Shown: piece after piece, positions 13,139 through 25,327 of the stretch
Numbering within the stretch: the first letter of the stretch is position 1
How the letters are laid out: every line of letters starts with the position of its first letter
Assembly (NCBI GenBank): GCA_010094045.1
Contig: ML986580.1
Coordinates: 698,059-762,058, forward strand
Direction: 5' to 3'
DNA length: 64,000 nucleotides
From: Lojkania enalia
Lineage: Eukaryota > Ascomycota > Dothideomycetes > Pleosporales
Made by a program: the position numbers and the translations under genes
The notes under the pieces: generated by a model
Told to the model about the DNA's origin: nothing
The model's database searches: none
The model's input: only the letters and a program-made list of their open reading frames with translations

Positions 13139-14862
13139 TTAGCGACCGCCAATCTGGTGCTTAGGAATAGGTCTGACCCAGACGAACATTACGTTGAGCG
13201 CAATAACAATTATGCCCATGATCCAGAACACACGAGCATAGTGAGTGTGGTTGTAGCGGAAGATGATGGCGAAGATAATACCGCCGAGGTTGCCTGAGGC
13301 GCCAACGAGGCCGGAGAGGATACCTTTCATATGGATTAGATGGATGTTTGAGGATGCGAATTGTGGGTAGCTTACCGTTTGCATGAGGATGAACATGAGG
13401 AACAAGAGCAAAGTTCGCGCCGTTGCCAGCCTCAAGAAAGATAGCCATCAAGGCGATGAGTCCCATCATGGTGTCAAGGTTCTTTGGATCAAGTTGGCCA
13501 ATGAGAATAAGGAAAACACCGGACATGATGCCAACAAAGTGGATCCAGAACTTCTTAGCCCACAGGTTGTGGTTTGTCCACTTGTAAAGTAAATCACCAA
13601 TGAAACCACCGAGGGGACGAGTGATGACGTTAAGGAGACCGAACATAGCAGCCCAGCGGCCGGAAGTCGTCTGACCTAGATACGCAAAGTTCTTAAGGTA
13701 GTAGGAACCGAGGATGGAGTTGATCGCCAATTCACCGCCGAATGAGCAAACATAGCCGGCACAGAGAGTGAGAGTCTGAAGCGAGAACATAACCTGAGTG
13801 GCTTCCTTAAAAGTAGGCTTCTGGATGACTTCGTGCTGGACTTCGTCGACAATCTGGACTTCACCGGGACTAGCTTCGATGTCGACGGGGGTAGAAGGGG
13901 TTTTCTTGTCATCTTGTGAGGAGATAGACCCATTGGTAGCAGGCTTGTCGGAGATGTCTCCAGTGGCTGGGACAATGACGCCGTGCTCAGTATGAGCAAC
14001 GTTGATGGCACGATCTGCCCACTTGCCAGTTGGGGTATCGTCAGCAAGGAAGAGGATACCTAAGCCAGTAGCAACGATAAGGATGAAGGGCACAATAAAA
14101 GTGACACGCCAGGCAACGTGTGGGGTCAAACCGCGCTTATGAACCAGAGAGTCAAAAATGGCCGGCATGGCGAAGCTGTTTATTTTATTAGCAGAATGGA
14201 AAACACGAATACTGGGTAGCTTACTAGGTAATACCGCCTCCCGAATTACCCCAGCCACCGACCAATGCATTGGCAGTTCCAACAACGTTCCTGTCGAAAA
14301 AGCCAGTTGTCCATACCTGACAGGGTACAAAGGTACCGCCAAGAATACCGACAAAGAAACGGATAAGGTACAGGCCAGTAGCGTTGTGAATCGTACCAGC
14401 GAGAGCCGATGGAATCGCGCCCAAGAATAGAAGATAAGCGAATGTTAGACGGGGGCCGACTCGATCGCACATTGGCCCAGCAATGAAACGGACAACAAGA
14501 GTGGCTGTAAGGGAGATGATGTTGGAGTTCGCGACCTCCTTTTGGGACAGATGGAGATCTTTCTTGATGGTAATAGACAACTGTGGAAAGGTTAGTCGAA
14601 AATATGCACATGTCGCGTGAGGATTGGATTGACTATACCAGAGGTGGAAACGCGTACCTCATTGGCGTCAGCAAGCAGAGTCGGAGAATTTTATGGGTGA
14701 AGCCACTTACCAAGACCAAAATGCAATGAAGAATCCAAGGTATGAGAAGAAAAAGACACGTCCGTATTTGTTGACTGGGTTGAAGACAGGAATCGACTTC
14801 GCCTTCTTGTTGTAAGGGTTGACTTCTGGGGCAGACCAGAGCTGCTTCATTTCGAAACCCAT
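13139..14862 (-). CDS. High-affinity nitrate transporter, NRT2/CrnA family (MFS)
   Basis: Rebuilt as five exons: 14862-14711, 14657-14639 (a 19-nt microexon), 14580-14225, 14175-13376 and 13323-13139; introns 53, 58, 49 and 52 nt, all phases consistent, 503 residues, close to the usual length of fungal CrnA. It is a plasma-membrane major facilitator that imports nitrate. Supporting sequence: the nitrate-porter signature region [20 protein letters not shown], the second half motif [16 protein letters not shown], and [18 protein letters not shown] near the C-terminus. The central loop (about residues 220-290) is long and Ser/Thr/Glu-rich, a likely regulatory segment, as in other fungal members. 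The microexon encodes the YAFPPL of a conserved WYAFPPLL motif. No nitrate or nitrite reductase gene is visible in the window, so the usual cluster is not present on these 64 kb. Confidence 0.92.
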
Positions 14863-16040
14863 CTTGAGAATGCGGGGTTAAATCGCCCGGGAATCTCTTT
14901 GATAGCTTGGGGAAGCAAGGGTATAGCCGAGTTGAAATCCGATTGTGGGTGATTTGGAGTTGCTTGCTTGAGATGCAAGTACCAGGGAGCGATACACAAC
15001 AATATATATAGAAATGCCTACAACGACGTCGATTCGACACTTCCGCGGTATAGACCTCCGATCACCAACCAAGGCTTGGGAGATGGTCCAAATGCAAATC
15101 AGCTAGACGCCAAGTGATGTTTGGATTCTCCGGCGCGACCAGGGGCCTGGAATGAGAGGAGAGCCTATTTCTTATCTAGCCCAAGTTGGCGGAATCCCAA
15201 TGGAGAGACAGGGCAGAGCAAAAGCAATTCTAGGATGAGGCTGGAGAAGACCAGTAGTACCACTGCCGCGGAGGTCTACAAGGGTACGGAGCAGCACCTC
15301 GACCAACTACATCCAGATCGAGGGAGCAGAATGACGAGCGCGGTTGAGCAAGGTCCAGCACGCGGCCTTCCACGCGGGATAGGTGGGGGCGGGAAGCGAT
15401 CTGGGTAGCGGAGCGGCGTTCTCTTATCTCTTGGCGACATCCCCAAGCACTAGGGCAGCCTAAGACATCCAAAAAAGGTACGCTTATCTCTGTGCCTCAG
15501 CAGAAATATGAAGCAGACACCTCCGCGGCGACAGTTGCCAAATAACCTGTGTCTCCGGAAACTCGTCTCTTGCGCCCCGGATAAACCCAACCTGGCCTGA
15601 CCAGCCACTCATCGAAGAGACTTGGAGGAGGTTGATTTGGAAAGCGAACCTAGAGTTTCGAGGTCGCAGAAGTGGAACCGCCGCGTGTGTTGTTGCACTT
15701 GGGATGTGTACGACAATTCTAAGCCTGTCGCATGAACTACTAATCGGCAGTACCGTCTTCGTCCTGCGAAGGATTTAGTCGAAAACCGATTTCTAAATTG
15801 TGCACCGAATTACCTGATATTTCATGACGCAGAGCTCGACAAGGCAAGCACTATTTACTTTTGGAAGTCTCGTCTACCGCTGTTTCGAGGACGATCACTG
15901 ATTGCGAACGCACCGGGACGAATCAATTGGTGGCTACTAATCCTCAGAACCTTATCTACACCTAATGCCCAGGACCAGACTACTCCTCGCCCGCAAGATC
16001 TGCCCATCTGGGTTTTGAGGGCTTCTTTGCTGCCTGAATA
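14863..16040. other. Upstream region of the nitrate transporter
   Basis: Holds the presumed promoter of the minus-strand nitrate transporter. ORFs at 15121-15408 (+) and 15230-15472 (-) overlap one another and show no recognisable domain; I see no gene here. Confidence 0.4.
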
Positions 16041-16495
16041 TCAGCATGTTAATTTCTTGGATCCTCGCAATATTTCTTGGGTTTTGCACCTTCGATTCGA
16101 TCCTTTTGCGAGCCACTGATCCACTCCGATGAGGTCGCTACTCAGGCCCACGATCGCAAGGTACTCCAACGTCTTGGTATCTATTCGGTAGAGCACGTCT
16201 TTCTCATCGCGAGAGCCAAAGCCATAGCCGACGCCATTATGTGATTGTTAGAACAAGTTCGGTTGCGCGGTGATGAGAAGATTATCGGCCGATGCGAAGA
16301 CTATGGTGCCTGCTGGCGATAGAGAAAGGCTGAGGAAGCGCCAAGACAGCGTAGATTCAAACGAAACCTACACATCTTTGATACCAGAACATTGGTACGC
16401 AAATGCTTCTCCCTTCCGTAGTCGAAAGCATTCGCTGAATAATGGTATACTAGGAAGTGTGCTTGTGTCGGATCGTCGGCATCATAGGTCCACAT
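16041..16495 (-). pseudogene. Decayed gene fragment, possibly of a secreted beta-propeller-like protein
   Basis: Two minus-strand frames give coding-like text that joins through a frame change. The first, from 16495, contains MWTYDADDPTQAHFLVYHY. The second, from about 16370 to 16041, contains LSPAGTIVFASADNLLITA, then an in-frame TAA near 16250, then NGVGYGFGSRDEKDVLYRID and TLEYLAIVGLSSDLIGVDQW. The alternation of short beta-strand-like segments suggests a propeller-type protein, but the family is not identified. One stop and one frame change indicate a relic. Ends are approximate. Confidence 0.4.
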
Positions 16496-17431
16496 GGTAG
16501 ATTCTAGTACTTATCGGTACAAGAATGTATAGTATCTCTTGCCCTAAGCTAGAGATATCGAAATACCAGCGGTATCATTGTTCAGGATCCCCAGAGTGTA
16601 AATTTCATACTAGCTCGCTGATAGACTCGAAGCGCGATGTAGGATCAGACCGCCATATAATATCATGCTCAACATATTCATTGGCCATGATGCCATAGCT
16701 CATGTATAATGAGTAGAAACTTTCATAGCTTTTCAAGGGATCCTTAGACCCGCGATTCTTCATTAGGTCGAAACATAAGTCTAATAAGAGCGCTGCAAAG
16801 ACCGATCGCAGTAGAAACTAGGACCCAAGCTAGCGATCATTGTTTACAAGGGCCCGATGAAAACACCAAGTTGAGAATGTAGCCGCTATTATTCGGTCGA
16901 GAGTCAAAAGACGGCAGAGTCGAGCATATATGGTAGAAAGAGAGAGTAAACAATAATGGACGTACAGGAGAGAAAATACACAGACACATCAGCTAAGGAA
17001 GCATACCAGAATGAAGAAGATTTCGAGTGGTAAGATAGTGGAGGGGCAATAGAAGAGGAAGGTGTGCCTGATCTGTGTCTTCGAATGTCGACTTCTCCGG
17101 GATCGGTAATAGAATCTGCTACAGCCACCAGCCTCGTCGAGGAAGATAAGGAAGTTGAAGCTTAAGATGGGACTGATAGTCATATCTACGCATATTCAAG
17201 GAAGCTTACCAATAGCTCATTAAGACAAACTTGTTCTTGATTCGTAGTCAAATGTAAGCAACTATTTCAATGCCTTGGACTAAACGTGACGATTCGTACT
17301 ACTCCCATGTCGCTGGAAGTCTGCTAGCGAACGACTAATGGCTAAAACTCGATGCCAACAATATTCTCTCCGCTAGACAAATCACAATATCTCGCTCGTC
17401 GTCTCAGTCACCGTCTTGCTCGCTGGTGGAG

Positions 17432-17581
17432 GTGTCGCGTATCAGGGAGCATCAATTGCTGAGGCAAATATTGATGTATCGAAGGAGGGTAAGTGGCCTG
17501 CTTCGGCAGAAGCTGGCGATGGCGAGACTATATAGGCCTGAAAACAGACCAACTATAATAGGATAGTAGAAACATGTGACA
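17432..17581 (+). repeat. 150-bp dispersed repeat, copy 1
   Basis: Matches 62950-63099 without gaps, with six differences, all transitions, all inside a 52-bp core. In the plus strand the first 60-70 bp read as coding-like text (VAYQGASIAEANIDVSKEG) ending at a GTAAGT donor-like site, so the repeat may be a duplicated exon-intron piece. Upstream of this copy the same frame continues with a hydrophobic run (LVVSVTVLLAGGG). Confidence 0.85.
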
Positions 17582-18012
17582 GGAGGTGAGGGGACAACAA
17601 TGTTGGTCAAAGCTCAAAGCCACGAAGCTTATCGGCGGAGAATGAATATGTGGGTACGAAGAGGAACACTGGCAATGTCACGGTCCACAACCAGGGCATG
17701 GTGCGATCATAGGGTTAGTTCTGCCTTTGTATACAGTCTTAAATCTCAAATGCTAATTAGGATGTATTTTGTATATCCTACGCGGTCGTAGCCGCACTCT
17801 TACTTTAGATGACCTGATAGCGACTTGGATACGATTCTATTTCCTGACCATTCCAAGGCACTCGCAGCCAGAATTAGATCGCCGGACGCAATGTACTAGA
17901 GCATGAAATATGAAAACCTGCTGCCGGAAAGGGGGTATACACTGTCACTATGCAAGCCATTATAGAGATCTAGCTCCTTTTATAAAGCTCGGACTCCAAA
18001 TTCCGCATCCGC

Positions 18013-20831
18013 TTATCGTAATGCATCAGCTCCAACTATACTATCGTCATCGTCCGTTGGCGTCGCCAATAAACCCCTGCCCTCGCTGTCTTCATTCACG
18101 CCCTCCTCTCTAAGCCTACCCCTCCCAAGACTTGTATCTTCGTCGCGATCTTCCATGCCGTTCAATACAAACCAAACGTCCTTCTTCGTAAGAAGGCCTT
18201 TCAATGTCCCACGATCTGTAAAGATAACATAGCGTAGACCCAATTTCTGGAACATACTAACCGTAAGTTGGAAGCTAGCTTTGGAGTTAAGAGTGATGGG
18301 TGTTTGGTCCATCCAAGGCCGTAAATCGAGGCTAGTGGTAGGATCGGAGAGAGGTTGGTGTGAGAAGTAGGCTTCAGTGCTTTCATCAAGGTGCCGGGGC
18401 GGGGTTAAGGCGGAGGTAAGGGCGAAGGCAAGCTCAGCACGTGATATATAGCCAAGGAGAATAGCATCTCTTGTATTGTCAATAACTGGGAATCCTCGAA
18501 ATCGGTAGCGGGATAGAAGTTCGCGGAGACTTTGAATCGTGTTACCAGTAGCAGTGATCACGGTTAGATCCTCTATTCGAGTCATAACTTGGGCTGCCGA
18601 AACATCAGGAATCGAAGAGCCATTGTCGTCGCGATTGTCGAGGAATGGGTAACCATTGAAGTGAATCCAAGACTCATAAATGCCACGAGGCGAAATGGCA
18701 TCACCGATCCATTTACTAATCATGACTGCAATCATGATGGGTAGTACGTAGGTAAGGGCGCCTGTTAGCTCGAACATGATGACCACGATAGACACGGTCA
18801 TTCGAGTCGCCCCGGCAAGTGCAGATGCAGCGCCAATTATGGCATACGTTCCTGGTGTTACGCATGGGACATCAGGCTCGCAGGAAGCGAAGACAAACAG
18901 ACCGGGCCAAGCTTGTTGCACCACTTCGACAGAGAGCCCGACAGCACGGCCATAGAGAGCCCCAATTGCCATGGAGGGAAGAATGATGCCCGCTGGAATT
19001 TGGAGGCCAAATGTAAAGCTTGCGAGAATGATACCCATTAGAGCAGAAATGAGGAGTAAAGTAATCACTGCAGTGTTAGCTTTGCCGGCCTTGCAAAGAC
19101 CAAGAGTATCCTCAGTCAGGTCGACGCACTCCGCGAATAGGAAATATACAAGCTCGGATGCTTGTGCTCTCATGAACTTAATCGGATAGTTTACCAAGGC
19201 TGTAACAAAAGAGATAATCACAACCTCGGTAACAGGGCTTTTGGGATATGTTCGATTTTGGCGCCATTCCGCAACGCGCATGTTGAGCTTGATGAAGAGT
19301 CCGCCATATAGACCCCCGAGAATGCCTAGGAAGGCAAATGGGGCGAGTTCGAAATCGTGCCATCCACTATGGTAGGTAACCTGATATAAAACGAGTTTGC
19401 CAGTTCGGAAAGGATTAAAGGCTTGGAGGGTAACGGCTGCAACCATAGCGCAGACAAAACTCTGCCACATGGTTTTGTCAGGAAAATAATAAGAGAGTTG
19501 CTCCAGACTGAAGAGTACTCCGCCGATAGGTGAGCCGAAAGCGACTGAAATTCCCGCAGCAGCCGCAGCAGAGAAGACTTCGCGTTTCCTTGCTAGCCAA
19601 AACGTTAAAATAGGAGGTCGCCGGCAGTGTAAATCTACATACCCTCGTTTCCATTGACACTAGTAAACAACTTCATGAACAAATTCGCTGAGCAGCATGC
19701 AACGTGCACTAAAGGGCCCTCTTTTCCTAGCCAAAGACCCGATGCGACAGCGAGACACTGGAAAAATTAAAATTGGTGGATAACATCTTATGCGATCTTA
19801 CTCACCAGACCAAGTGTTTTCACAACCAACGTCCAGGCACCCAAGAATCGCCGGATAACAAATCCGCCAAGAACAGTCTTGATCTCAGGAATGCCGCTAT
19901 GTTTTGCATATGGGGAATATTCACGAACTAGAAGGCTAGCACATGTAGCAAACAATATCTCAGTGCTAGTCAGCTAAAAATCCCGAACAAGAATAGTGTG
20001 TATACGTACCGATAATGCAATGAAGAAAACATATTCCACAACGTATCTGCCGCCTTTTGAACTTATTCCCATGGCAGTTCCCCAAGAATGCCAATCGTTA
20101 CATTGAGAATACTCCGTATAGCCCCAACAGCAGAAGCCCTTGTTTAGATAGAATCTACCGTCACCGTCTACATTGCGACAGTATCCTGTCTTTAAGTCTC
20201 CCAGCCAATCACTAGCAACATCGATGAAGGCGGCAATTCCACCACTCAAGATGCCTGTGCCAATCAATATCAGCCATATCTGGCTGGCATCGACGAGCTG
20301 CTTGATATATCCAATAATGCCTTGTGCGCCGGCGTAGAGATACCGCAGTCTCTGCCGTTCCTTCGCGTACTCGAAAATCCAATCGATAGCAGTAAGGTCG
20401 TCGTAACCAACTCGCCGTCCGGGGCCCTCAACATACCAATCTAGCCCAGTCGCGTCCTTAGTATCTTGCAGCTGATCGCCCGCATTTCCAGGAGTATCGA
20501 GGTAATTGAGAATAAGCTCTGTAGAGTCGCTGGCGCGGGCATTGGTCCGAAGCTGGTGCAATCGGGACTGCCCATTTCGCGGTAAAGGAGAGGACCGGCT
20601 GCTGGCGGGCGCGGAGGGGGAGAAGAGCCGGAATGGAGACGAGGCGGCTGCTTTCTGCTTGCGCTTGAAGGAGAGCTGTTCAGGGAGGGCATGTTCTAGC
20701 GGGTCAGATGCTAGCAGGCTCCCTTCATTATCGCTATTATCGTCTTCAATTGTCGCTGAACGATTGGGGGGACGACTGGAGGATGCTTCGGCCTGTCCGA
20801 GGGCGGACTGGCTTGATGACGAGCTTGACAT
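18013..20831 (-). CDS. CLC-family chloride channel/antiporter with CBS domains
   Basis: Rebuilt as four exons: 20831-20010, 19958-19806, 19757-19643 and 19592-18013 (introns 51, 48 and 50 nt), about 889 residues. A Ser-rich cytosolic N-terminus (about 115 residues) precedes the membrane core. CLC signatures are present: [27 protein letters not shown] near residue 333 (with the gating-type Glu) and [15 protein letters not shown]. Two CBS domains follow (around [18 protein letters not shown] and [17 protein letters not shown]). The family moves chloride across endomembranes or the plasma membrane, often exchanging for protons. For the first intron I used the acceptor that restores the family's core; an earlier in-frame acceptor would add five residues (LTSTE) and leave a 36-nt intron. 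Confidence 0.9.
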
Positions 20832-22985
20832 CCCCTGGGATATGTATCATCCGGGTCTGCGAAAGCATATTCTTATGCGCGCATGGCCGGAGCTTGCTTG
20901 ATGGTATTGGGGGGCGAGATAGCTCTGGACTTGGTGGGAGGCGGAGGCATGAGGCTGAGTGAAACAAACGGCGCAAACCAACCAATGAAGGCACGCCAAG
21001 ACACCCCAAATCCTGTGCACTAGACACCTAAGTTAATCCGATCACCTCCATATCTCGGCATATCACCAATCGTCGATATGCTCAGTCCAGTCGCGTTATA
21101 TGACATGAAATGTGCAACTAAAAGACTTTCAGGGCGTGTTCTATACATTGTTATGCCCACCCAGTAGGAGTGCGAATCGGTGATGAAGACTAAGCAGGGC
21201 TCACGCGCATTGAGCAACAATATGGCCGATAGTTAGTGAGGAATTAGAGCATCCATTAACGCTTTTCATCTCCAAAAAAAAAAAAAAAAAAAAAAAAGGT
21301 ACTCAACAAGAGCTCATATAACCTGATTATTGACAGAGAAGCTATTTGTTCCCGTTGAGTAGGACGATTAACTCAAGGGAAAATCAGACGAGATCATTTG
21401 GAACCGGCTACTGGTTCAATTTTTCAATCCTGGTTCACGCTCTGCTAACCTGTACAGCAATTTAACTTACAGGATCTAGTACCATGTTCGACCACATAGC
21501 AAGACACTGCGACACCCAAAGATTCTCAATATGGCTACTTGTAATACAATATATACCCTTTCCATGGTTCAATTTTTACGGTGTAGATATATAATATAGA
21601 TCTATTACATGCGTGCTGCCTCCTATATTTATCCTAGATAGTCTATTCATCCAGTCACGACTCGAATCTCATACACTGATTTCAAGCATCTGAAGTTATT
21701 CAAACTATCTCGCCTGTCTTAAACTCATAATCTAGTATCCTCGTGAGAATGAAGAACATTGAGATTCTAGAGCTCGCCAGCCTTGCCTTATCCCGCGCCA
21801 ACGAGATCTCTAAGACTATCCCCAATGCTCCAGCTTCGAAGCCATATCCACGAAACTTCGCTGTCTAATTATCTAGGTACAATCAAAATTTCATATAAAC
21901 GTCGAATTGGAGACGATTCCTATATTCTCCGATGCTATACTCTAAAGTCCCGACAGCGGCTCGAATGTGCATCGACGCCACTACTACCTACTACATCTGG
22001 TTACAGTCTCCAAATCGACAATCGATAGTTATGCGATAGCGCATGAAACTAACCAATTAGATATAGCGAACGAAAAGTAGGTAGAGAAATGCAACATCCT
22101 GGCCCTAACCTATGTTGTATATCTCAACCCAACAACCTAGGCTAATAATAATAGACCAAGACGATAAAAACGAGCGCAACAGAAGCCGGGAACCACTACC
22201 CATGCTACCCTACCTTCAAGACCCCTCGTCCTTGCCTTTCCGCTTCCAATACCCCCGATTCCGTACACTTACTCGTACGTACCTTTATCATCTTCAGAAG
22301 CAGGGGCACACAGCCCCTCGTCTCCCATACTCTAGACCAATCCATTCACACCCCATCCGAATCTCGACCCACTTCAAGCCAATTTCCACAAACTCTACGG
22401 CAAGCCCTCCACTGTCCATTCATATACCACCTCTTTATAACCGGATGCAACAGGGAGGGCAGCTCGACGCCCGCAGAGGGAGAAGGCCCGTAAACATACA
22501 TTTCAGCTCCAGAGCCGAGACCCGAAGATTATCAGTTGGATCCCAGGCGTCTGTTCCCGCTGGATAACGGCTACGGCTATACTAGTTAGTATATCGAGTC
22601 GAGATTGGGGGGGGTGGGCCGATTCGACGTGTGCGGATAACTATCCTCGATCATCGTGCAACGATTGATAATATTAAAACTAGAGCAAGAGGACTAAGAT
22701 ATTAGAACTCATGGGGAAACGAAGGTTTTCGAGGAAGGAAGTCGCGAGAAGACAGCAAATGATGGTTCATTCTTTGAAATAGTCCATCCCATCATTGAGC
22801 CGACTCTGACGATGCCCTAGATCTTTTCATAGTTGTGAGTAGGCGACTATCTTCCCGATCTTAGAGAATAACATGTACATATTGCAACTACTGATTAATT
22901 CCTAATGATCACACCGCACCCCATCATCGCTATCCGCTTCAATAAAGAAAAGGCACTGAACCAATTGTCCCATCTACACCTCAAC
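20832..22985. other. Intergenic region with a poly(A) tract
   Basis: 2.15 kb holding the promoter of the chloride channel and the 3' flank of the alcohol dehydrogenase. It contains 24 consecutive A residues at 21274-21297. A 151-codon plus-strand ORF at 22112-22567 is Pro/Arg/Ser-rich, has no recognisable domain, and is probably chance. Confidence 0.45.
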
Positions 22986-24422
22986 CTATTCCAAATTAAA
23001 ATCCACCACTGCCCTCCCTGCCACTTCCCCCCTCCTCAACTTCTGCACCGCCTCATTGAACCTGCTCACTCCATACACCGTATAAATCGGCTTCAACAGC
23101 CCTCTCGCCGCAAAATCCAGCGTCTTATCCACGTCGCTCATATTACTCACCAGCGTGCCCTGTACCCCCTGCTTCTTGAAACACAACTGATTCGGGTCGA
23201 CATCTAGATGTAAAGTGCCCGCAGGGGGCAACCCAATGCACATTACCTTCCCACCGATCCTGCCGCCGAGGTAAGATAGCGAGTCCGGGTAGGACTGCAC
23301 GGCCGTGACAAAGACAGCATGCGCGCCGATGCCATCGCAGAGCCGGACCACCTCGTCTGCAACGCTCTTCACCTGCTTGAAATCGATGAAATGCTCGGCA
23401 CCGAGGTCCTTGCACAGTTTCTCTTTTTCGGCGCCCGTGTCGATAGCGATAGGACGGAGGCCCATGGCTTTGGCTAGCTGGATGCCCTGCATGCCCACAC
23501 CGCCACCGCCGCCGGGAAAAACAGCCCAGTCGCCAGGCTCGACCTTGCTATCCTTGATGGACGTGTATATGGTGGAAGCGGAGCACATGACCGGGCCGGC
23601 GATGTAATCGGAGACGCCGTCGGGGATGAGCGTGGTGTAGCGCTCGGGGGAGGTGACGTATTGCTTGTAGGAGCCATCAACCATGAGGCCAGTGAGGACG
23701 GCTTTTGGGCAGTGGCACTCGTAGGCTCCTCTACAGAGTGAGCAGGCCCCGCTATCATGATCAGCTTCCCCATTCACGCCATCAGGATAAAAGAAATTAT
23801 GATAGAAATGCTATCTCCCTGCGGAAGAAGGGAGGCCTACCAAGTATCCCAAATAGGCTACACGAATATTAGCACACATTCCTCGACCACAATCACAGTT
23901 TAGTAGAATGAGGATATACCTTATACCCGGCTCTCATCCCAACCTTCAAATTCTTCACCTCACTGCCCACCTTGACGATAATACCCGCACCCTCGTGCCC
24001 CGCACATTGCGTGCCCAAAGCGCTCATCTTCGGTAGCGCCCAGTCGTTTTGCATGAAATGGAGGTCGGAGTGGCATATTCCCGTCGCGTTGAGCTTGATC
24101 AGGACTTCGTTTGGCTCTGCCGAATTATTAACTCTCCTTCCTCCAAAAACACTAGTCTCCCCTCTACGGAGAATAAAGGAAAAGCTGGAAAGAGACGAGG
24201 AATCAACGAGATCTTTCAAGTGATAGAATAGGAAACCTACACATCTAACCATTCCACTCATTAACAAAAGAATAAAGCAAATCAACAATGAAAAAACAAC
24301 AACTCACTAATCTCAGGAACTGGCACCATCCTCACCTCAACCCGAAAATCCGGCCCCTCGTCCACCACCACGCCGGCCTTACACTCCTTCGGGATTTCGA
24401 AGACTCCCATCTTCTCTGCCAT
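22986..24422 (-). CDS. Zinc-dependent alcohol dehydrogenase (MDR family)
   Basis: Rebuilt as four exons: 24422-24308, 24116-23920, 23857-23841 (17-nt microexon) and 23751-22986; introns 191, 62 and 89 nt; 364 residues, normal for the family. It should oxidise or reduce alcohols/aldehydes with NAD(P). Catalytic-zinc region GICHSDLHFMQ and GHEGAG lie in exon 2. The microexon gives PIWDT plus part of a Cys codon, and the joined text then has CxxCxxCx7C (CGACSLCRGAYECHC), the four-Cys structural zinc site. The nucleotide fold shows FPGGGGGVGMQGIQLAKAMG. In the 5' leader, 11-22 bp above the ATG, lies a T11A10 palindrome (24434-24454). The substrate cannot be told from sequence. Confidence 0.9.
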
Positions 24423-25327
24423 CCTCGTCGTCCTTTTTTTTTTTAAAAAAAAAATACTTTCAAAATTTCACAGCTCAGGTAAACGAAATAGCGAATTTAA
24501 ACCCGAGTCACCAAAAATTTCAACAACGTCAGGGAAAATGCGGGGAAGGAAAAAAAAAAAGGGGGGGGAGGGGGAGGGGGTGGTCTAGGTCTAGATGTAA
24601 ACAGTACGCATACACTACTACAAGCAGCAACCCACGAAGCTTGCAAAATACAGCCCCAAAAACAGTCCCTCCACCCCTCCTTATACCCCACCCCATCCCC
24701 ACCTTATACAATCCACACATCATACCACACGACAAACCACCCCGCCCTTCGGAACCCTCCTTAGCATCCTCTCGGCACACACGCATACGTAGCCTCGACT
24801 CTCACTTCATGAATCGTTTCCATGGCGCAACGCACGCGGTATAAATTCCGCTTCGGATAAAACATCCCTCCGTAGCCGTTGGCCGATCATTGGACTGTGA
24901 GAAGGGGATCCGCGGATGCGGGGGATGCATTGGTGTTGGTATGGTGCGTGTGTGTGTGTGTGCAGGGGCGGGGTAAGTAGGACTGTCCGATCGCATCGCG
25001 GAACAGGGGCACATCCATAGGCACGTGTCCGCCCGTCGACTCCCTGTCAAAAAAACCCGCGGTAATCTCATTGCCGAGCGCATGACGTACCAGTACAAAA
25101 CGGCTCACCCGCCATAAATAAAACCACTCCTCAGAATTATAGGGCATCAGATCTATTCATTAGGAGGTACCTCAAAAACAGACACTACGGTTGACAGGAA
25201 ACCCGCCTATTGCTATCTATGCCATGAACAATGAAACTAGACTATGCTCCACCATCATGTCCTTTGCCCAATGTCCCAAATCCTCATTCAAACTCATACA
25301 GTCCGTTCCTTAACCCATGTTTCCACT
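24423..25327. other. Leader/promoter region of the alcohol dehydrogenase
   Basis: Contains the T11A10 tract at 24434-24454 and, near 24550-24581, a purine-rich run of A then G residues. A (TG)n run is found near 24946-24961. No gene recognised. Confidence 0.45.

Noticed and set aside
19959..19973. Earlier acceptor (TTTTTAG) for intron 1 of the chloride channel
   Set aside because: It is in frame but leaves a 36-nt intron and adds LTSTE inside a conserved helix; the later acceptor has a good branch site (gctgac) and fits the family.
22112..22567. 151-codon plus-strand ORF
   Set aside because: Pro/Arg/Ser/Ile-rich composition with no domain; probably chance in a C-rich stretch.
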